Assembly: GCA_014650415.1 (NCBI GenBank)
Contig: BMUX01000008.1
Location: 2,784-66,783 of the forward strand
Origin: Streptomyces spiroverticillatus
GTDB lineage: Bacteria > Actinomycetota > Actinomycetes > Streptomycetales > Streptomycetaceae
Reading direction: 5' to 3'
Length of the DNA: 64,000 nucleotides
In this document: in pieces, positions 49,810 to 59,100 of the stretch
Position numbering within the stretch: position 1 is the first letter of the stretch
Layout of the letters: each line of letters starts with the position of its first letter
Translations under genes and position numbers: made by a program
Notes under the pieces: model-generated
Database searches by the model: none
The model's input: the letters and a program-made list of their open reading frames with translations, nothing else
Told to the model about the DNA's origin: nothing

Positions 49810-50871
49810 ATGTCCGCCCAGCCCGTTCAGATGAAGGCAGTCCAGTACCGCGCCGTCGGCGCCGCCCCCGAGGTCGTCACCGTGGAGCGCCCCGAGCCGG
49901 GCCCCGGCCAGGTGCTGCTGAAGGTGACCGCCGCCGGCGTCTGCCACTCCGACATCGCCGTCATGAGCTGGCCCGCCGAGGCCCTGCCCTTCCCGCTGCC
50001 GCTCACCCTCGGCCACGAGGGCGCGGGCACGGTCGCCGCGCTCGGCGAGGGCGTCACCGGCTTCGAGGTCGGCGACTCGGTCGCGGTGTACGGGCCGTGG
50101 GGCTGCGGCTCCTGCCTGATGTGCGCGCAGGGCAAGGAGAACTACTGCCTGCGCGCCGCCGAACTCGGCATCCGCCCGCCCGGACTGGGCGCCCCGGGCG
50201 CACTCGCCGAGTACATGATCGTGGACGACCCCCGGCACCTGGTCCCGCTCGGCGACCTGGACCCCGTCACCGCCGTGCCCCTCACGGACGCGGGCCTGAC
50301 CCCGTACCACGCGATCAAGACCTCGCTGCCGAAGCTGACCCCCGGCAGCACCGCCGTCGTCATCGGCACCGGCGGCCTCGGCCACGTCGCCATCCAGTTG
50401 CTGCGAGCCCTGACCCCGGCCCGCGTGATCGCCCTCGACGTCACCGAGGAGAAGCTCGACCTGGCCCGCAAGGTCGGCGCGCACGAGGCCGTCCTCTCCG
50501 ACGCCGACGCGGCCGCCAAGGTCCGCGAACTCACCGGGGGCCTGGGCGCGCAGGCCGTGTTCGACTTCGTCGGCGCCCCGCCCACCGTCGCCACCGCTTC
50601 GGCTTGCGCCGGGGTGGAGGCCGACGTGACGATCGTCGGCATCGGCGGCGGCGCGGCCCCCGTCGGCTTCGGGGTCGTTCCGTACGACGCGGCCTTCCGC
50701 GCCCCGTACTGGGGTTCGCGCGCCGAGCTGATCGAGGTCCTGGACCTGGCCCGCTCGGGTGTGCTCGACGTGCACGTGGAGACGTACGGGCTGGACCAGG
50801 CGCCCGAGGTGTACGAGCGCCTGCACGCGGGCCGCATCAACGGCCGCGCGGTGATCCTGCCCAACGGCTGA
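49810..50871 (+). CDS. NAD(P)-dependent zinc alcohol dehydrogenase
   Basis: The 353-residue MDR enzyme has catalytic zinc ligands AAGVCHSD and LGHEGAG, structural zinc Cys (CGSCLMCAQGKENYC), a GTGGLGHVAIQLL nucleotide loop and ALDVTEEKL with the Asp favouring NAD. It follows the SDR, and the pair could interconvert an alcohol and ketone/aldehyde under TetR control. A hairpin terminator follows (50887-50918). Confidence 0.93.
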   Translation: MSAQPVQMKAVQYRAVGAAPEVVTVERPEPGPGQVLLKVTAAGVCHSDIAVMSWPAEALPFPLPLTLGHEGAGTVAALGEGVTGFEVGDSVAVYGPWGCGSCLMCAQGKENYCLRAAELGIRPPGLGAPGALAEYMIVDDPRHLVPLGDLDPVTAVPLTDAGLTPYHAIKTSLPKLTPGSTAVVIGTGGLGHVAIQLLRALTPARVIALDVTEEKLDLARKVGAHEAVLSDADAAAKVRELTGGLGAQAVFDFVGAPPTVATASACAGVEADVTIVGIGGGAAPVGFGVVPYDAAFRAPYWGSRAELIEVLDLARSGVLDVHVETYGLDQAPEVYERLHAGRINGRAVILPNG

Positions 50872-50886
50872 GCCCCGCCCCCCTTC

Positions 50887-50918
50887 CCGCCCCCGCTCCG
50901 AGCCCGGACCGGGGGCGG
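50887..50918 (+). terminator. hairpin terminator after ADH
   Basis: CCGCCCCCG (50887-50895) pairs perfectly with CGGGGGCGG (50910-50918) around a 14-nt loop, 16 bp after the ADH stop. It separates this operon from the lipoprotein operon that starts at 51044. Confidence 0.65.
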
Positions 50919-51043
50919 AGGCGTGTTTGGGCCGTCCGGGTTACGTACCGGGCATCGAGGCGGCCGTGCGCCTCCCCACGGCGTACGCTGCGTGACCGCA
51001 CAGCGCGCAGGGTGACGGACCGGATTCACGGGGGCAGAAGGCG

Positions 51044-52441
51044 ATGACCAGGACGCGACGCGCCCGGAGCCGTACCCGAATCGCCCGCAGCCGTACTCGA
51101 ATCGCCCGGAGCGGGACTCGAATCGCCCGGAGCTATCAGCGACGAAGCCGTACGGCGCTCGCCGCCCTCCTCGGGGCCGCGCTGCTCACGACCGCCTGCA
51201 CCGCACCCGGTGACACCGACTCCGCCCCCGTGAAGGTCGGCGTGCTGCACTCCGCCACCGGCGGCCTCGCCATAGCCGAGAAGCCGCTCACCGACGCAGT
51301 CCTGCTGGCAGTCCGCGAACTCAACGACCAGGGCGGGGTGTTGGGCCGCCGGATCGAACCCGTCACCTTCGACACCCGCTCCGACAACGCCGTCTTCGCC
51401 GCCTCCGTCCGCCGCATGCTCACCACCGACGGGGTGCGGGCGGTCTTCGGCGGCTACACCTCCGCGAGCCGCCGCACCATGGTCCCCCTGGTCGAGAAGC
51501 ACCAGGGGCTCCTCTTCTTCCCCACCTTCTACGAGGGCATGGAGCACTCCGCGCACGTCGTGTACACCGGCGCCACCCCCAACCAGGTCGTCGCCCCCGC
51601 CGTGAAGTGGTTCCTCGACAACCGCGGCAAACGCCTCTTCCTCGTCGGCTCCGACTACATCTACCCGCGCGCCACCAACGCCGTCGTCAAGGCCCAACTC
51701 GCCGCCACGGGCGGCACGGTGGCGGGCGAGCACTACCTCCCGCTCGGCGAGATGCGCCCCGAGGCCGTCGCCGACGCCACCGCCCGCATCCTGCGCGCCC
51801 GCCCCGACGCGATCGTCTCCACCGTCGTCGGCGACACCAACCTCCCCTTCTTCAAGGCCCTCCTCGACGCCGGCGCCACCTCCCGCACCCTCCCCGTCCT
51901 CTCCCTCGTCCTCAACGAGTCCGAACTCAGCGCCATGGACGCCCGCCGCATGGCCGGCAACTACGTCGCCATGAACTACTTCCAGTCCGTCCGCACCCCC
52001 GAGAACGCCGCCTTCGTCCGCCGCTACCGGGCCCGCTACGGGCCCGACGCCGTGATCTCCGACCCGGCGGAGGCCTCGTACAGCAGCGTCATGCTCTGGG
52101 CCCGGGCGGTACGGGACGCGGGCAGCGCCGACCCGGCGGCCGTCACCGAAGCCCTGCGCGGCGCAAGCTGGCAGAGCCCCGGCGGCACCGTCTTCGTCGA
52201 CCGCGAGAACCTCCACCTCTGGAAGACCGCCCGCCTCGGCCGCATCCGCACCGACGGCCAGATGGACGTGGTGTGGGAGTCGGAGACGGTCATCCACCCC
52301 GTCCCCTACAGCCCCTTCCGCCGCAGACAGGACTGGAACGACCTGCTCAAGGGCCTGTACGAGGGCTGGGGCGGCCGGTGGGACCGCCCGCCCGGCGGCA
52401 AGGTGCTCCCCAATGACATGCTTGGGGAGGCCGGCCTGTGA
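51044..52441 (+). CDS. UrtA/AmiC-like substrate-binding lipoprotein
   Basis: The 465-residue protein has a long arginine-rich n-region made of three 21-bp repeats (51068-51130, unit about SRTRIAR), then a hydrophobic core and lipobox TTAC. The mature part matches type I periplasmic binding proteins of the urea/short-amide class: VKVGVLHSATGGLAIAEKPL, LAVRELNDQGGVLGRRIEP, VRAVFGGYTSASRRTMVPLVE, FPTFYEGMEHS and GSDYIYPRATNAVV. No ABC permease or ATPase follows; instead it overlaps a bestrophin-like membrane protein gene by GTGA. It may be a ligand sensor rather than a transport component. Confidence 0.87.
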   Translation: MTRTRRARSRTRIARSRTRIARSGTRIARSYQRRSRTALAALLGAALLTTACTAPGDTDSAPVKVGVLHSATGGLAIAEKPLTDAVLLAVRELNDQGGVLGRRIEPVTFDTRSDNAVFAASVRRMLTTDGVRAVFGGYTSASRRTMVPLVEKHQGLLFFPTFYEGMEHSAHVVYTGATPNQVVAPAVKWFLDNRGKRLFLVGSDYIYPRATNAVVKAQLAATGGTVAGEHYLPLGEMRPEAVADATARILRARPDAIVSTVVGDTNLPFFKALLDAGATSRTLPVLSLVLNESELSAMDARRMAGNYVAMNYFQSVRTPENAAFVRRYRARYGPDAVISDPAEASYSSVMLWARAVRDAGSADPAAVTEALRGASWQSPGGTVFVDRENLHLWKTARLGRIRTDGQMDVVWESETVIHPVPYSPFRRRQDWNDLLKGLYEGWGGRWDRPPGGKVLPNDMLGEAGL

Positions 52442-53283
52442 AGTTCCACCGCCTCTGGGTGCACTGGCTCCTCTTCCTCGGCTCCGCACTCGGCCTGATC
52501 CTCGTCAAACGCGCGATGCTCCCCATGTGGGCGTCCTGCGCGCTCCTCGTCGGGCTCTCCGTCCTCCTCGTCAACGCGGGCCTGCCGCTTGCCCGTTACT
52601 GCGTACGCAATGTGACGGTCACGCAGAACAGTGCCTCGCAGGCCGCCGTCTTCGCCATGATCGGCACGGTCTTCGCCACCCTGGTCGCCTTCGCGGTGGT
52701 CGTGGTCTGGGAGAACTACGCCGACGCCGAGTCCACCGTCGCCCAGGAGGCCAACGCCCTCGCCGACCTGGAGCGGATGTCGCGGGGCTTCGCGGTGCCG
52801 GTCCGCCGCCAGGTGCAGGAGGCCTCCCGTACGTACGCGACGATCGTGATCGGCGACGAGTGGGACGCGATGACCACGGCCGGCCCCGACCCGCGCGCGC
52901 ACGCCGCCCTCACCGAACTCTGGACCGTCTACACGGACATGGGCCCCGACGGCAAGGCCAGCCCCCTCTACCAGCCGTCCATCGAGCGCATGAACGCCCT
53001 CGGCGACAACCGCCGCCTGCGCCTGCTGGCGGCCCGCTCCGAAGTCCCCACCGTGGTCTGGCTGATGCTCTACTGCGGCGGCGTGCTCTCGGTGGTGATG
53101 GTCTACTTCTTCGGCGTCCGCCGGGACTGGGTCCAGCGCCTGGTGGTCTCGGTACTGGCCACGGTGGTCGCCCTCTCCGTCTTCCTGGTCGCCTCGCTGG
53201 AGAAACCGTTCGGCGGGGACGCGGGGATCGGGCCGGACGCCTTCGAGTCGGTGGTGGCGAGCATGCAGAACCTGGAGATGTGA
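52438..53283 (+). CDS. bestrophin-like (DUF4239) membrane protein
   Basis: The 281-residue protein starts at a GTG overlapping the previous stop. It has two N-terminal helices, a third around TVFATLVAFAVVVVWENYADAE, a soluble helical middle (DLERMSRGFAVPVRRQVQEASRTYA), and two C-terminal helices (TVVWLMLYCGGVLSVVMVYFF, VVSVLATVVALSVFLVASLE). This is the layout of DUF4239/bestrophin-like proteins, presumed membrane channels of unknown ion. The next gene, an EF-hand protein, starts 2 bp after its stop. Confidence 0.85.
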   Translation: MKFHRLWVHWLLFLGSALGLILVKRAMLPMWASCALLVGLSVLLVNAGLPLARYCVRNVTVTQNSASQAAVFAMIGTVFATLVAFAVVVVWENYADAESTVAQEANALADLERMSRGFAVPVRRQVQEASRTYATIVIGDEWDAMTTAGPDPRAHAALTELWTVYTDMGPDGKASPLYQPSIERMNALGDNRRLRLLAARSEVPTVVWLMLYCGGVLSVVMVYFFGVRRDWVQRLVVSVLATVVALSVFLVASLEKPFGGDAGIGPDAFESVVASMQNLEM

Positions 53284-53285
53284 AC

Positions 53286-53897
53286 GTGTTCTACCGACTC
53301 CTCGGCCGTACGTCGTCCCCTGCCGACGTGGATCCGCCCGACGACCTCCTGCTGCACTGGAAGCTGCACCGGTGGTTCGCCTGCCTGGACACCGACCGCG
53401 ACGGCCGCCTCACCAGCGAGGACTACGACCTCGCCGCCGCCCGCCTGGCCCGCGCCTTCAACCACCGCCCCGGCCAGCGCGAACACCGGCGCCTGCTTGC
53501 CCGCTACCGCAAACTCTGGGCCCTGCACGACCCCGGCGCCCGCGGCGAACTGGACCGCGACGCCTTCACCGAACAACTCCTCGCCGCCGGCCGCGACCGC
53601 GCCCGGCCCTTCCGGACCTCCCTCAACCGCCTGTGCTGCGCCCTGGTCGACATCGCCGACACCGACGGCGACGACCAGGTCTCCGAACGCGAATACCGCG
53701 TACTGCTCTCGGCAGCCTTCGGTCTCACCTCGGAACGCGACCTGACAGCGGCCTACCGCATGCTCGACCGGGACGGCAGCGGAACGCTCGAACACAACGA
53801 GATCCACGCAGCAGTCCTGGAATACTTCACCAGCAACTCACCCGACGCACCGGGCAATTGGCTGCTGGGCCCGCCGCCTGCCGCCCTACTGGCTTGA
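53286..53897 (+). CDS. EF-hand calcium-binding protein (calerythrin-like)
   Basis: The 203-residue protein starts at GTG 53286. Three EF loops look functional: D35-TDRDGRLTSED (35-46), D125-TDGDDQVSERE (125-136) and D161-RDGSGTLEHNE (161-172). A degenerate second hand, DPGARGELDRDAF, lies near 82-94. The four-hand layout matches calerythrin and sarcoplasmic Ca-binding-like proteins of actinomycetes. No signal peptide is seen, so it senses or buffers cytosolic calcium. It is coupled to the bestrophin-like gene (2-bp gap). Confidence 0.92.
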   Translation: MFYRLLGRTSSPADVDPPDDLLLHWKLHRWFACLDTDRDGRLTSEDYDLAAARLARAFNHRPGQREHRRLLARYRKLWALHDPGARGELDRDAFTEQLLAAGRDRARPFRTSLNRLCCALVDIADTDGDDQVSEREYRVLLSAAFGLTSERDLTAAYRMLDRDGSGTLEHNEIHAAVLEYFTSNSPDAPGNWLLGPPPAALLA

Positions 53898-53904
53898 CGG
53901 CTGG

Positions 53905-54195
53905 TCAGGCGAGGCTCCACGAAATCGAGTTGCTCATGTCGACGACAACGGCGAGCACGGCGAGATCGGCGACCCCGAGCCCGAGTCCGAGCCACGCCCG
54001 GAACCGTCGGGCGGTGCCGCGTCGCAGGGCGAGGGCGGCGAGGACGATCGCGGCGGGGCCCAGCAGGACGTTCATGACGAGCAGTCCGACGAGGCCGAGC
54101 ACGAACGCGGCGACGGCCATCCCGTCGGCGTCGCGCAGGCCGACGGGGCGGGTGCCGGTGCGGGTGGTGCGACTGGTGGGGGCGGTGAGCTGCAT
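53905..54195 (-). CDS. DUF4190 membrane protein
   Basis: The 96-residue protein has two close membrane helices (MAVAAFVLGLVGLLVMNVLLG and LGLGLGVADLAVLAVVVDM) with a short basic loop (RRGTARRFRAW), which is the DUF4190 pattern. It converges on the EF-hand gene. A 48-residue membrane ORF precedes it on the same strand. Confidence 0.8.
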   Translation of the reverse strand: MQLTAPTSRTTRTGTRPVGLRDADGMAVAAFVLGLVGLLVMNVLLGPAAIVLAALALRRGTARRFRAWLGLGLGVADLAVLAVVVDMSNSISWSLA

Positions 54196-54232
54196 GGCGG
54201 TTCCTTTCCGGGGCGTACCTGATGGAAGGGGC

Positions 54233-54379
54233 TCAGCGGTGCCGGCGTTCCTTCACGGCGAAGATGAGCAGCCAGGCGCCGATCACGGCAGCCGCGATCA
54301 GGCTGACGGGCAGCGGGACATGGGCGACCGGGCCCAGCAGGAGGCCCAGGAGCAGGAGGACGGCAACGAGTGCGATCAC
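54233..54379 (-). CDS. 48-residue hydrophobic protein
   Basis: This short ORF starts at GTG with two predicted helices (ALVAVLLLLGLLLGPVA and LIAAAVIGAWLLIFAV) and a basic end KERRHR. G/C third-position bias is strong. It is 37 bp upstream of the DUF4190 gene, so the two small membrane proteins probably form an operon driven from the TetR operator region. A GAGG precedes the start at somewhat long spacing. Confidence 0.5.
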   Translation of the reverse strand: MIALVAVLLLLGLLLGPVAHVPLPVSLIAAAVIGAWLLIFAVKERRHR

Positions 54380-54419
54380 GGTCTCAACACCTCACGGAGG
54401 AGCAGGAGTTCCGGCTTTC

Positions 54420-54449
54420 AGTGAACATCTGTACTTACAGTTGTCCACT
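54420..54449. promoter_or_regulatory. 30-bp palindromic operator
   Basis: AGTGAACATCTGTA (54420-54433) is inverted as TACAGTTGTCCACT (54436-54449) with 12 of 14 positions matching around CT. It lies between the small membrane genes and the divergent TetR gene and contains an AGTGAACA half like FabR-type sites. Confidence 0.75.
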
Positions 54450-54502
54450 GAACCACATCCCCATGCTTCCGTTCTTCGGAGAACGACTGTTTACTGGATG
54501 AC

Positions 54503-55150
54503 ATGAGTCACACAGCAGGAGCGAACCGGACCTCCGGAATCCGTCAGGCCCAGAAACTGAAGACCCGCCAGGCCCTGATGGACGCGGCCCTCGGGCTCCT
54601 GGAGCACCAGAGCCTGAGCAGCCTCGGCCTGCGCGAGGTGACCCGGGAGGTGGGGATCGCGCCGACCGCGTTCTACCGGCACTTCAAGGACACCGCCGAA
54701 CTCGGCGTCGCCCTCGTGGACGAGTCCCTGAACGGCCTGCACACCGCGATCCGGGCCGGCCTCACCGCGCCGGACGCCGACGACAGCGAAGCCCGCATCG
54801 CCCTCACGGTGGGGCTGATCGCCGACCTGGTCCGCTCGGCGCCCGCGCACGTACGGTTCATCGCACGCGAACGGCACGGCGGGGTGCGCCCCGTGCGGGA
54901 GGCGATCGGCACCCAACTGGCCCTCTTCGCCGGTGAGGTGGCGGACGCGCTCGGCGCGCTGCCGGACTCGTCGGGCTGGTCGCGGGAGGACCTGGAGATG
55001 CTGGCGGGCGTCTACGTCGACCACATGGTGATGACCGCCTCCGCCTTCCTGGAAGCGGGCCCCGAGGGCCAGGAACCGACGGCGGAACTGGCCCGCCGCC
55101 AACTCCGCCTGATCAGCCTCGGCCGCACCCACTGGCTCGACGGGCGCTGA
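54503..55150 (+). CDS. TetR family regulator (FabR-like)
   Basis: The 215-residue protein has an HTH (LKTRQALMDAALGLLEHQ, LREVTREVGIAPTAFYRHFKDTAELG) and a C-terminal domain with VRFIARERHGG, as in FabR-like regulators of fatty acid desaturation and membrane composition. It is divergent from two small membrane protein genes with a 30-bp palindrome between, suggesting control of membrane-related functions. Confidence 0.9.
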   Translation: MSHTAGANRTSGIRQAQKLKTRQALMDAALGLLEHQSLSSLGLREVTREVGIAPTAFYRHFKDTAELGVALVDESLNGLHTAIRAGLTAPDADDSEARIALTVGLIADLVRSAPAHVRFIARERHGGVRPVREAIGTQLALFAGEVADALGALPDSSGWSREDLEMLAGVYVDHMVMTASAFLEAGPEGQEPTAELARRQLRLISLGRTHWLDGR

Positions 55151-55151
55151 G

Positions 55152-55400
55152 TCAGACCGCCGCGGGCTCCGTCACCGGTACGAGCGCGTACTGGGGGCAC
55201 GGGGCGGCGATGCACTGCTTCGGCGCGGGCAGACAGGTGTATCCCGGCGGGGTCTCCACGTTGAAGCAGGGCCCGGCGTCGACGGCGGCGGGCATCGGCA
55301 CGGCGTGCGCCGGGGAGACGGAGATCAGCAGCGGTGCGGCGATCAGGGAGAGTCCGGCGGCCGCGCGGGCGAGGGACGGTACGGTACGCGAAAGTGGCAT
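55152..55400 (-). CDS. small secreted four-Cys protein
   Basis: The 82-residue protein starts MPLSRTVPSLARAAAGLSLI with a Sec signal cleaved near AHA-VPM. The mature part of about 50 residues has four Cys (GPCFNVETPPGYTCLP, KQCIAAPCPQY). I do not recognise the family. It converges on the TetR gene (1-bp gap). Confidence 0.65.
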   Translation of the reverse strand: MPLSRTVPSLARAAAGLSLIAAPLLISVSPAHAVPMPAAVDAGPCFNVETPPGYTCLPAPKQCIAAPCPQYALVPVTEPAAV

Positions 55401-55521
55401 GAGGTGCAGCCAAGCACCTGCGGCGCGGCAGGCATGGCGGGCCCGCCCGGAGGTCACCCGAAGGAGGACCGGTGGGGCGGGGAGTTGTCGCGGGACGGGG
55501 CCCGGGGCGCTGGTCGTCCGG

Positions 55522-55860
55522 ATGCTGACGTACCGCAATCTGGGCTGGTCCGGCATCGCCCACACCCTGGCGTACGTGACGCCGAGTTATCTCTCGGCCG
55601 CCACGTGCATCGTCATCGGCACCGGGCGCAGCGAACTGACACCCCGTCTGGTCAGCGACTGCGCCGCCCTGTTGGGGTACGACGCCCGCGAACTCGCCGT
55701 GCTCACCGGCGGACCCCAGCCCGAGGACCCTTCGGCCCCGCCGCCCCGGGCCGCCCGCGCCGCCGAACTGCTGTGGGAGGCGTGCCGGTTGTCCGCGGAC
55801 CAGGCGGAACAGGTGGCCGCCCTGACCGACTCCCTCCGGCAGGCGGCCGAGGCGTGGGCC
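55522..55860 (+). pseudogene. HTH-like coding segment without its own stop
   Basis: The frame from ATG 55522 reads MLTYRNLGWSGIAHTLAYV, TPSYLSAATCIVIGTGRSEL, TPRLVSDCAALLGYDARELA and VLTGG, resembling small Streptomyces helix-turn-helix proteins, then a helical RAAELLWEACRLSADQAEQV. Gene-like composition ends at about 55860, exactly where the minus-strand STAS gene ends, but the frame stays open to 56568 antisense through that gene. A lost stop by deletion is the simplest reading; a long overlapping gene is possible but unlikely. Confidence 0.4.
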
Positions 55861-56169
55861 TCAGGTGCGCTCCGGGATCGTCGCGTCGTGGACTGTCGTC
55901 AGGTCGGCGAGGCCCGAGATGGTCAGGACCGGGGTCAGGAGCGGGGTGGCGATCAGGCTGACGTGGTCGGCGTGGGCGAACAGGACGCTCAGGCCCGCGC
56001 TGTCCAGGTAGTCGACGGCCGTCAGATCGAGGACCAGGGGCCGTCCCGCCGTCTTCTCCAGGGCTTCGGCGAGGGTGGCGCTGTTGCTCATGTCGACCTC
56101 GCCCGAGGCCGTCAGCAGGGCGGTGCCGTCCGGGCGGTGGCCGGCAGTGAGCGTGAGCGGTGTCGTCAT
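55861..56169 (-). CDS. STAS-domain anti-anti-sigma factor
   Basis: The 102-residue SpoIIAA/RsbV-like protein has TALLTASGEVDMSNSATLAEAL and VLDLTAVDYLDSAGLSVLFAHA, with the phosphorylatable Ser in DSAGL. Its ATG overlaps the stop of the large kinase/phosphatase gene (ATGA), so it is probably the direct substrate of that protein's phosphatase and kinase-like domains. Confidence 0.92.
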   Translation of the reverse strand: MTTPLTLTAGHRPDGTALLTASGEVDMSNSATLAEALEKTAGRPLVLDLTAVDYLDSAGLSVLFAHADHVSLIATPLLTPVLTISGLADLTTVHDATIPERT

Positions 56170-59100
56170 CAGGAGATCCTCGCGTGCATTTCGACGGTGG
56201 TGCCGGACGGGCCGGGGGTGATGGTGACCTGCTGCATCATGGCGCGCATCAGGGTCACGCCGCGCCCCCGGTGCGGGTTCGACTCCGGGGCCGGGGTCTT
56301 CCAGCGGCCCGAGTCGGCGACGCTCAGGCGCAGCGTGTCGACCAGGGCCTCGGCACGGAGGCGGACCGTGTCACCCGGGGTGTTCAGGTGTCCGTGCCCG
56401 TGCTCGACGGCGTTCGCGCAGGCCTCACCGGCCGCGACCAGGACTCCCTGGAGCAGCTGCGGGGGCAGCTCGCACGCGGTCAGCCAGCTGCGCAACGCCT
56501 TGCGTACCGGGGCCAGTTGGGAGGACTCGGCGGGGAAGGTCACCTCCAGCGGGGCGGGGTGGCGGTAGAGGAGGAGCGCCACGTCGTCGTCGTAACCCCC
56601 GGCGGGTGCCAGGCGCGACATGACCTGTGAGGCGAGGTCGTCGACCGCGGTGTCCCGGCCCTCCTGGACGGCCGCGCCCGCCTGGTGGATGCCGTCCATG
56701 AGCGGGCGGCGCCGCCGTTCGACCAGGCCGTCGGTGTAGAGGAGGAGGGTGGACCGTGCGGGCATCGTGCAGTCCGCCTCCGGGCGCGGATGGCCCGGGC
56801 GCACCGCCAGCGGCGTCGAACGGCCCGCGTCGAGGAGACGGGTGTCGCCGTCCGGGTGGGCCAGGATGCCCGGCGGGTGTCCGGCGCTGGAGTAGGTGAG
56901 ACGGCCGGTGTCCGGGTCGAGCACCCCGCAGAAGACGGTCGTGCACAGGGCGCCCGGGATGCCGGCGGCGAAGTGGTCCAGCGCCATGAGCGTACGGGAA
57001 GGATTGGCGTCCTGGAGCAGCAACGCCCGGCAGGCGCTGCGGAGTTGGCCCATGACGGCGGCCGCCTGGAGGCCGCGGCCCACGCAGTCGCCGACCACGA
57101 TGCCGATGCGCCCGTCGGGCAGGGCGACCGTGTCGTACCAGTCGCCGCCGACCTCCAGGGGCTGGGTCGCGGGTTCGTACCGTACGGCGAAACCGTCGGG
57201 GAGCCGGGACGGGCCGAGGATGGCGCGTTGCAGCGCGATGGCGGTCTCGCGCTGCTGGTCGATCTGGTGGACCCGGGACAGGCCCTGGGCCAGGCGCCCG
57301 GCGAGCAGGGACAGCAGGAGCTGGTCCTCGCCGGTGAACTGGCGACGCCCGCCCAGGTCGATCCACAGGGCCAGCTGCCCCTCCGGGTGCTCCAGCAGGA
57401 TGCCGGCCCCGGCGCGGTCGGCGAGCGGGGACAGCAGGGGGCGTTCGCGCAGGTCGGTCAGGGCCTGGCGGCGGTCTCCCGTCAGGTGCTCCCAGCGGGG
57501 GGCCTGCCCGGTGCCGGTGAGTTCGGGCTCGTCGCCGCCCGTGAAGACCGCGGCCAGCACACCCTCCGCCCGCCACAGTTCGCGCAGTTCGTCCAGCGCG
57601 CCCGCGAGGGCGTCCGGCAGGTTCGCGGCCTGCGACAGGCAGGTGCTCAGGGAGCCGAGGGCACTCTCGCGCTGGATGGCGTAGTGCTCGGCGGTGACGT
57701 CGCGGAACGTGCCGACGGTGACGCGCTTGCCGGTGTCCGGGTCCTGCGCCCGGTTGAAGGTGGCGGTGGCCCACAGCCTATGACCGTCACGGTGGTTGAC
57801 GGGGATGGTGTAGCTGCCCTTGGACTGCCCCTGCAGGGTGTCGAAGGCCTCCGTGACCTGCCGGTGCGCCACCGGGTCGACGTCCGGGTCCGGCCACCAC
57901 GGGTGCGTCGGTGCGTACGGCAGACCCTGCGGACCGTACCCGAGGATGTCGGCGAACGCCGCGTTGATCTCGATGACCGCGCCGTCCTCGTCGCAGACGA
58001 AGAACGCCTCCTGGAGCGAGTCCACCAGCGCCGTGCGCCAGCGGGCGTGGTGGGTGCGCATCCGCGCCAGCTCCACGTTCGCCCGTACGCGCGCCAGCAG
58101 TTCGGCCGCGGCGAACGGCTTGACGAGATAGTCGTCGGCCCCCGACTCCAGCCCCTCGATGGACGCCTCCTGCCCCGCCCGCGCGGACAGCAGGAGTACC
58201 GGCACGGCCGCCGTACGAGGTTCGGTGCGCAGCGCCCTGACCAGCGCGAGCCCGTCCAGGCGGGGCATCATCACATCGCTGACCACCAGGTCCGGCGGCG
58301 AATCGGTGACGGCCCGCAGGGCGTCCATCCCGTCGCCCACGGCACTCACCCGGTAGCCCGCCCCGCGCAGCAGACGCGTCAGGTAGTCGCGCATGTCGGC
58401 GTTGTCGTCGGCGACCAGCACCCGGGCCGGGGCCGGCCCGCCGGAGGAGGCGGACACGGGCGCGCTGGGCGTGTCCGGGGCGGGCTCCCGTACCTCGCTG
58501 TCCTCCGCAGGCAGCCACCGCTGGGCCTCCTGGAGGTATGGATCGGCGGCGGCCGACGGGCCCTCGCCGGCCGGGGCGGAGGCGAGGGATTCTGCGGGCA
58601 GGTGAGCGCTGCCGTACGGAATCCGCAGGGTGAAGAGGGTGCCCTCGCCCTCGGTGCTCTCGGCGGTGATCGTGCCGCCGTGCAGCGCGACCAGCTCCCT
58701 GACCAGGGCGAGCCCGATGCCGCTGCCCTCGTTGGAGCGGGCGCGGGCGTTCTCGATGCGGTGGAAGCGCTCGAAGAGCTTGGGCACCTCGGCGGCCGGG
58801 ACGCCGATCCCGGTGTCGGCGACGGTCACCACCGCATGGTCGCCGTCCGCCCGTACCCGTACCGCGATCGAACCGTCGAAGGTGAACTTCAGCGCGTTGC
58901 TGAGCAGATTGAGGACGACCTTCTCCCACAGGCCCCGGTCCAGGAAGACCGGCTCGTCCAGCGGCGGACAGTCCACGTCGAAGCCCAGCCCCGCCCGCTC
59001 GACCGCCGACCGGAACAGGCTCGACAGCTCCGCCGTCACCGACGCCAGATCGACCGGCGCATAACGGGCCTGCATGCGCCCCGCCTCGATGCGGGAGAAG

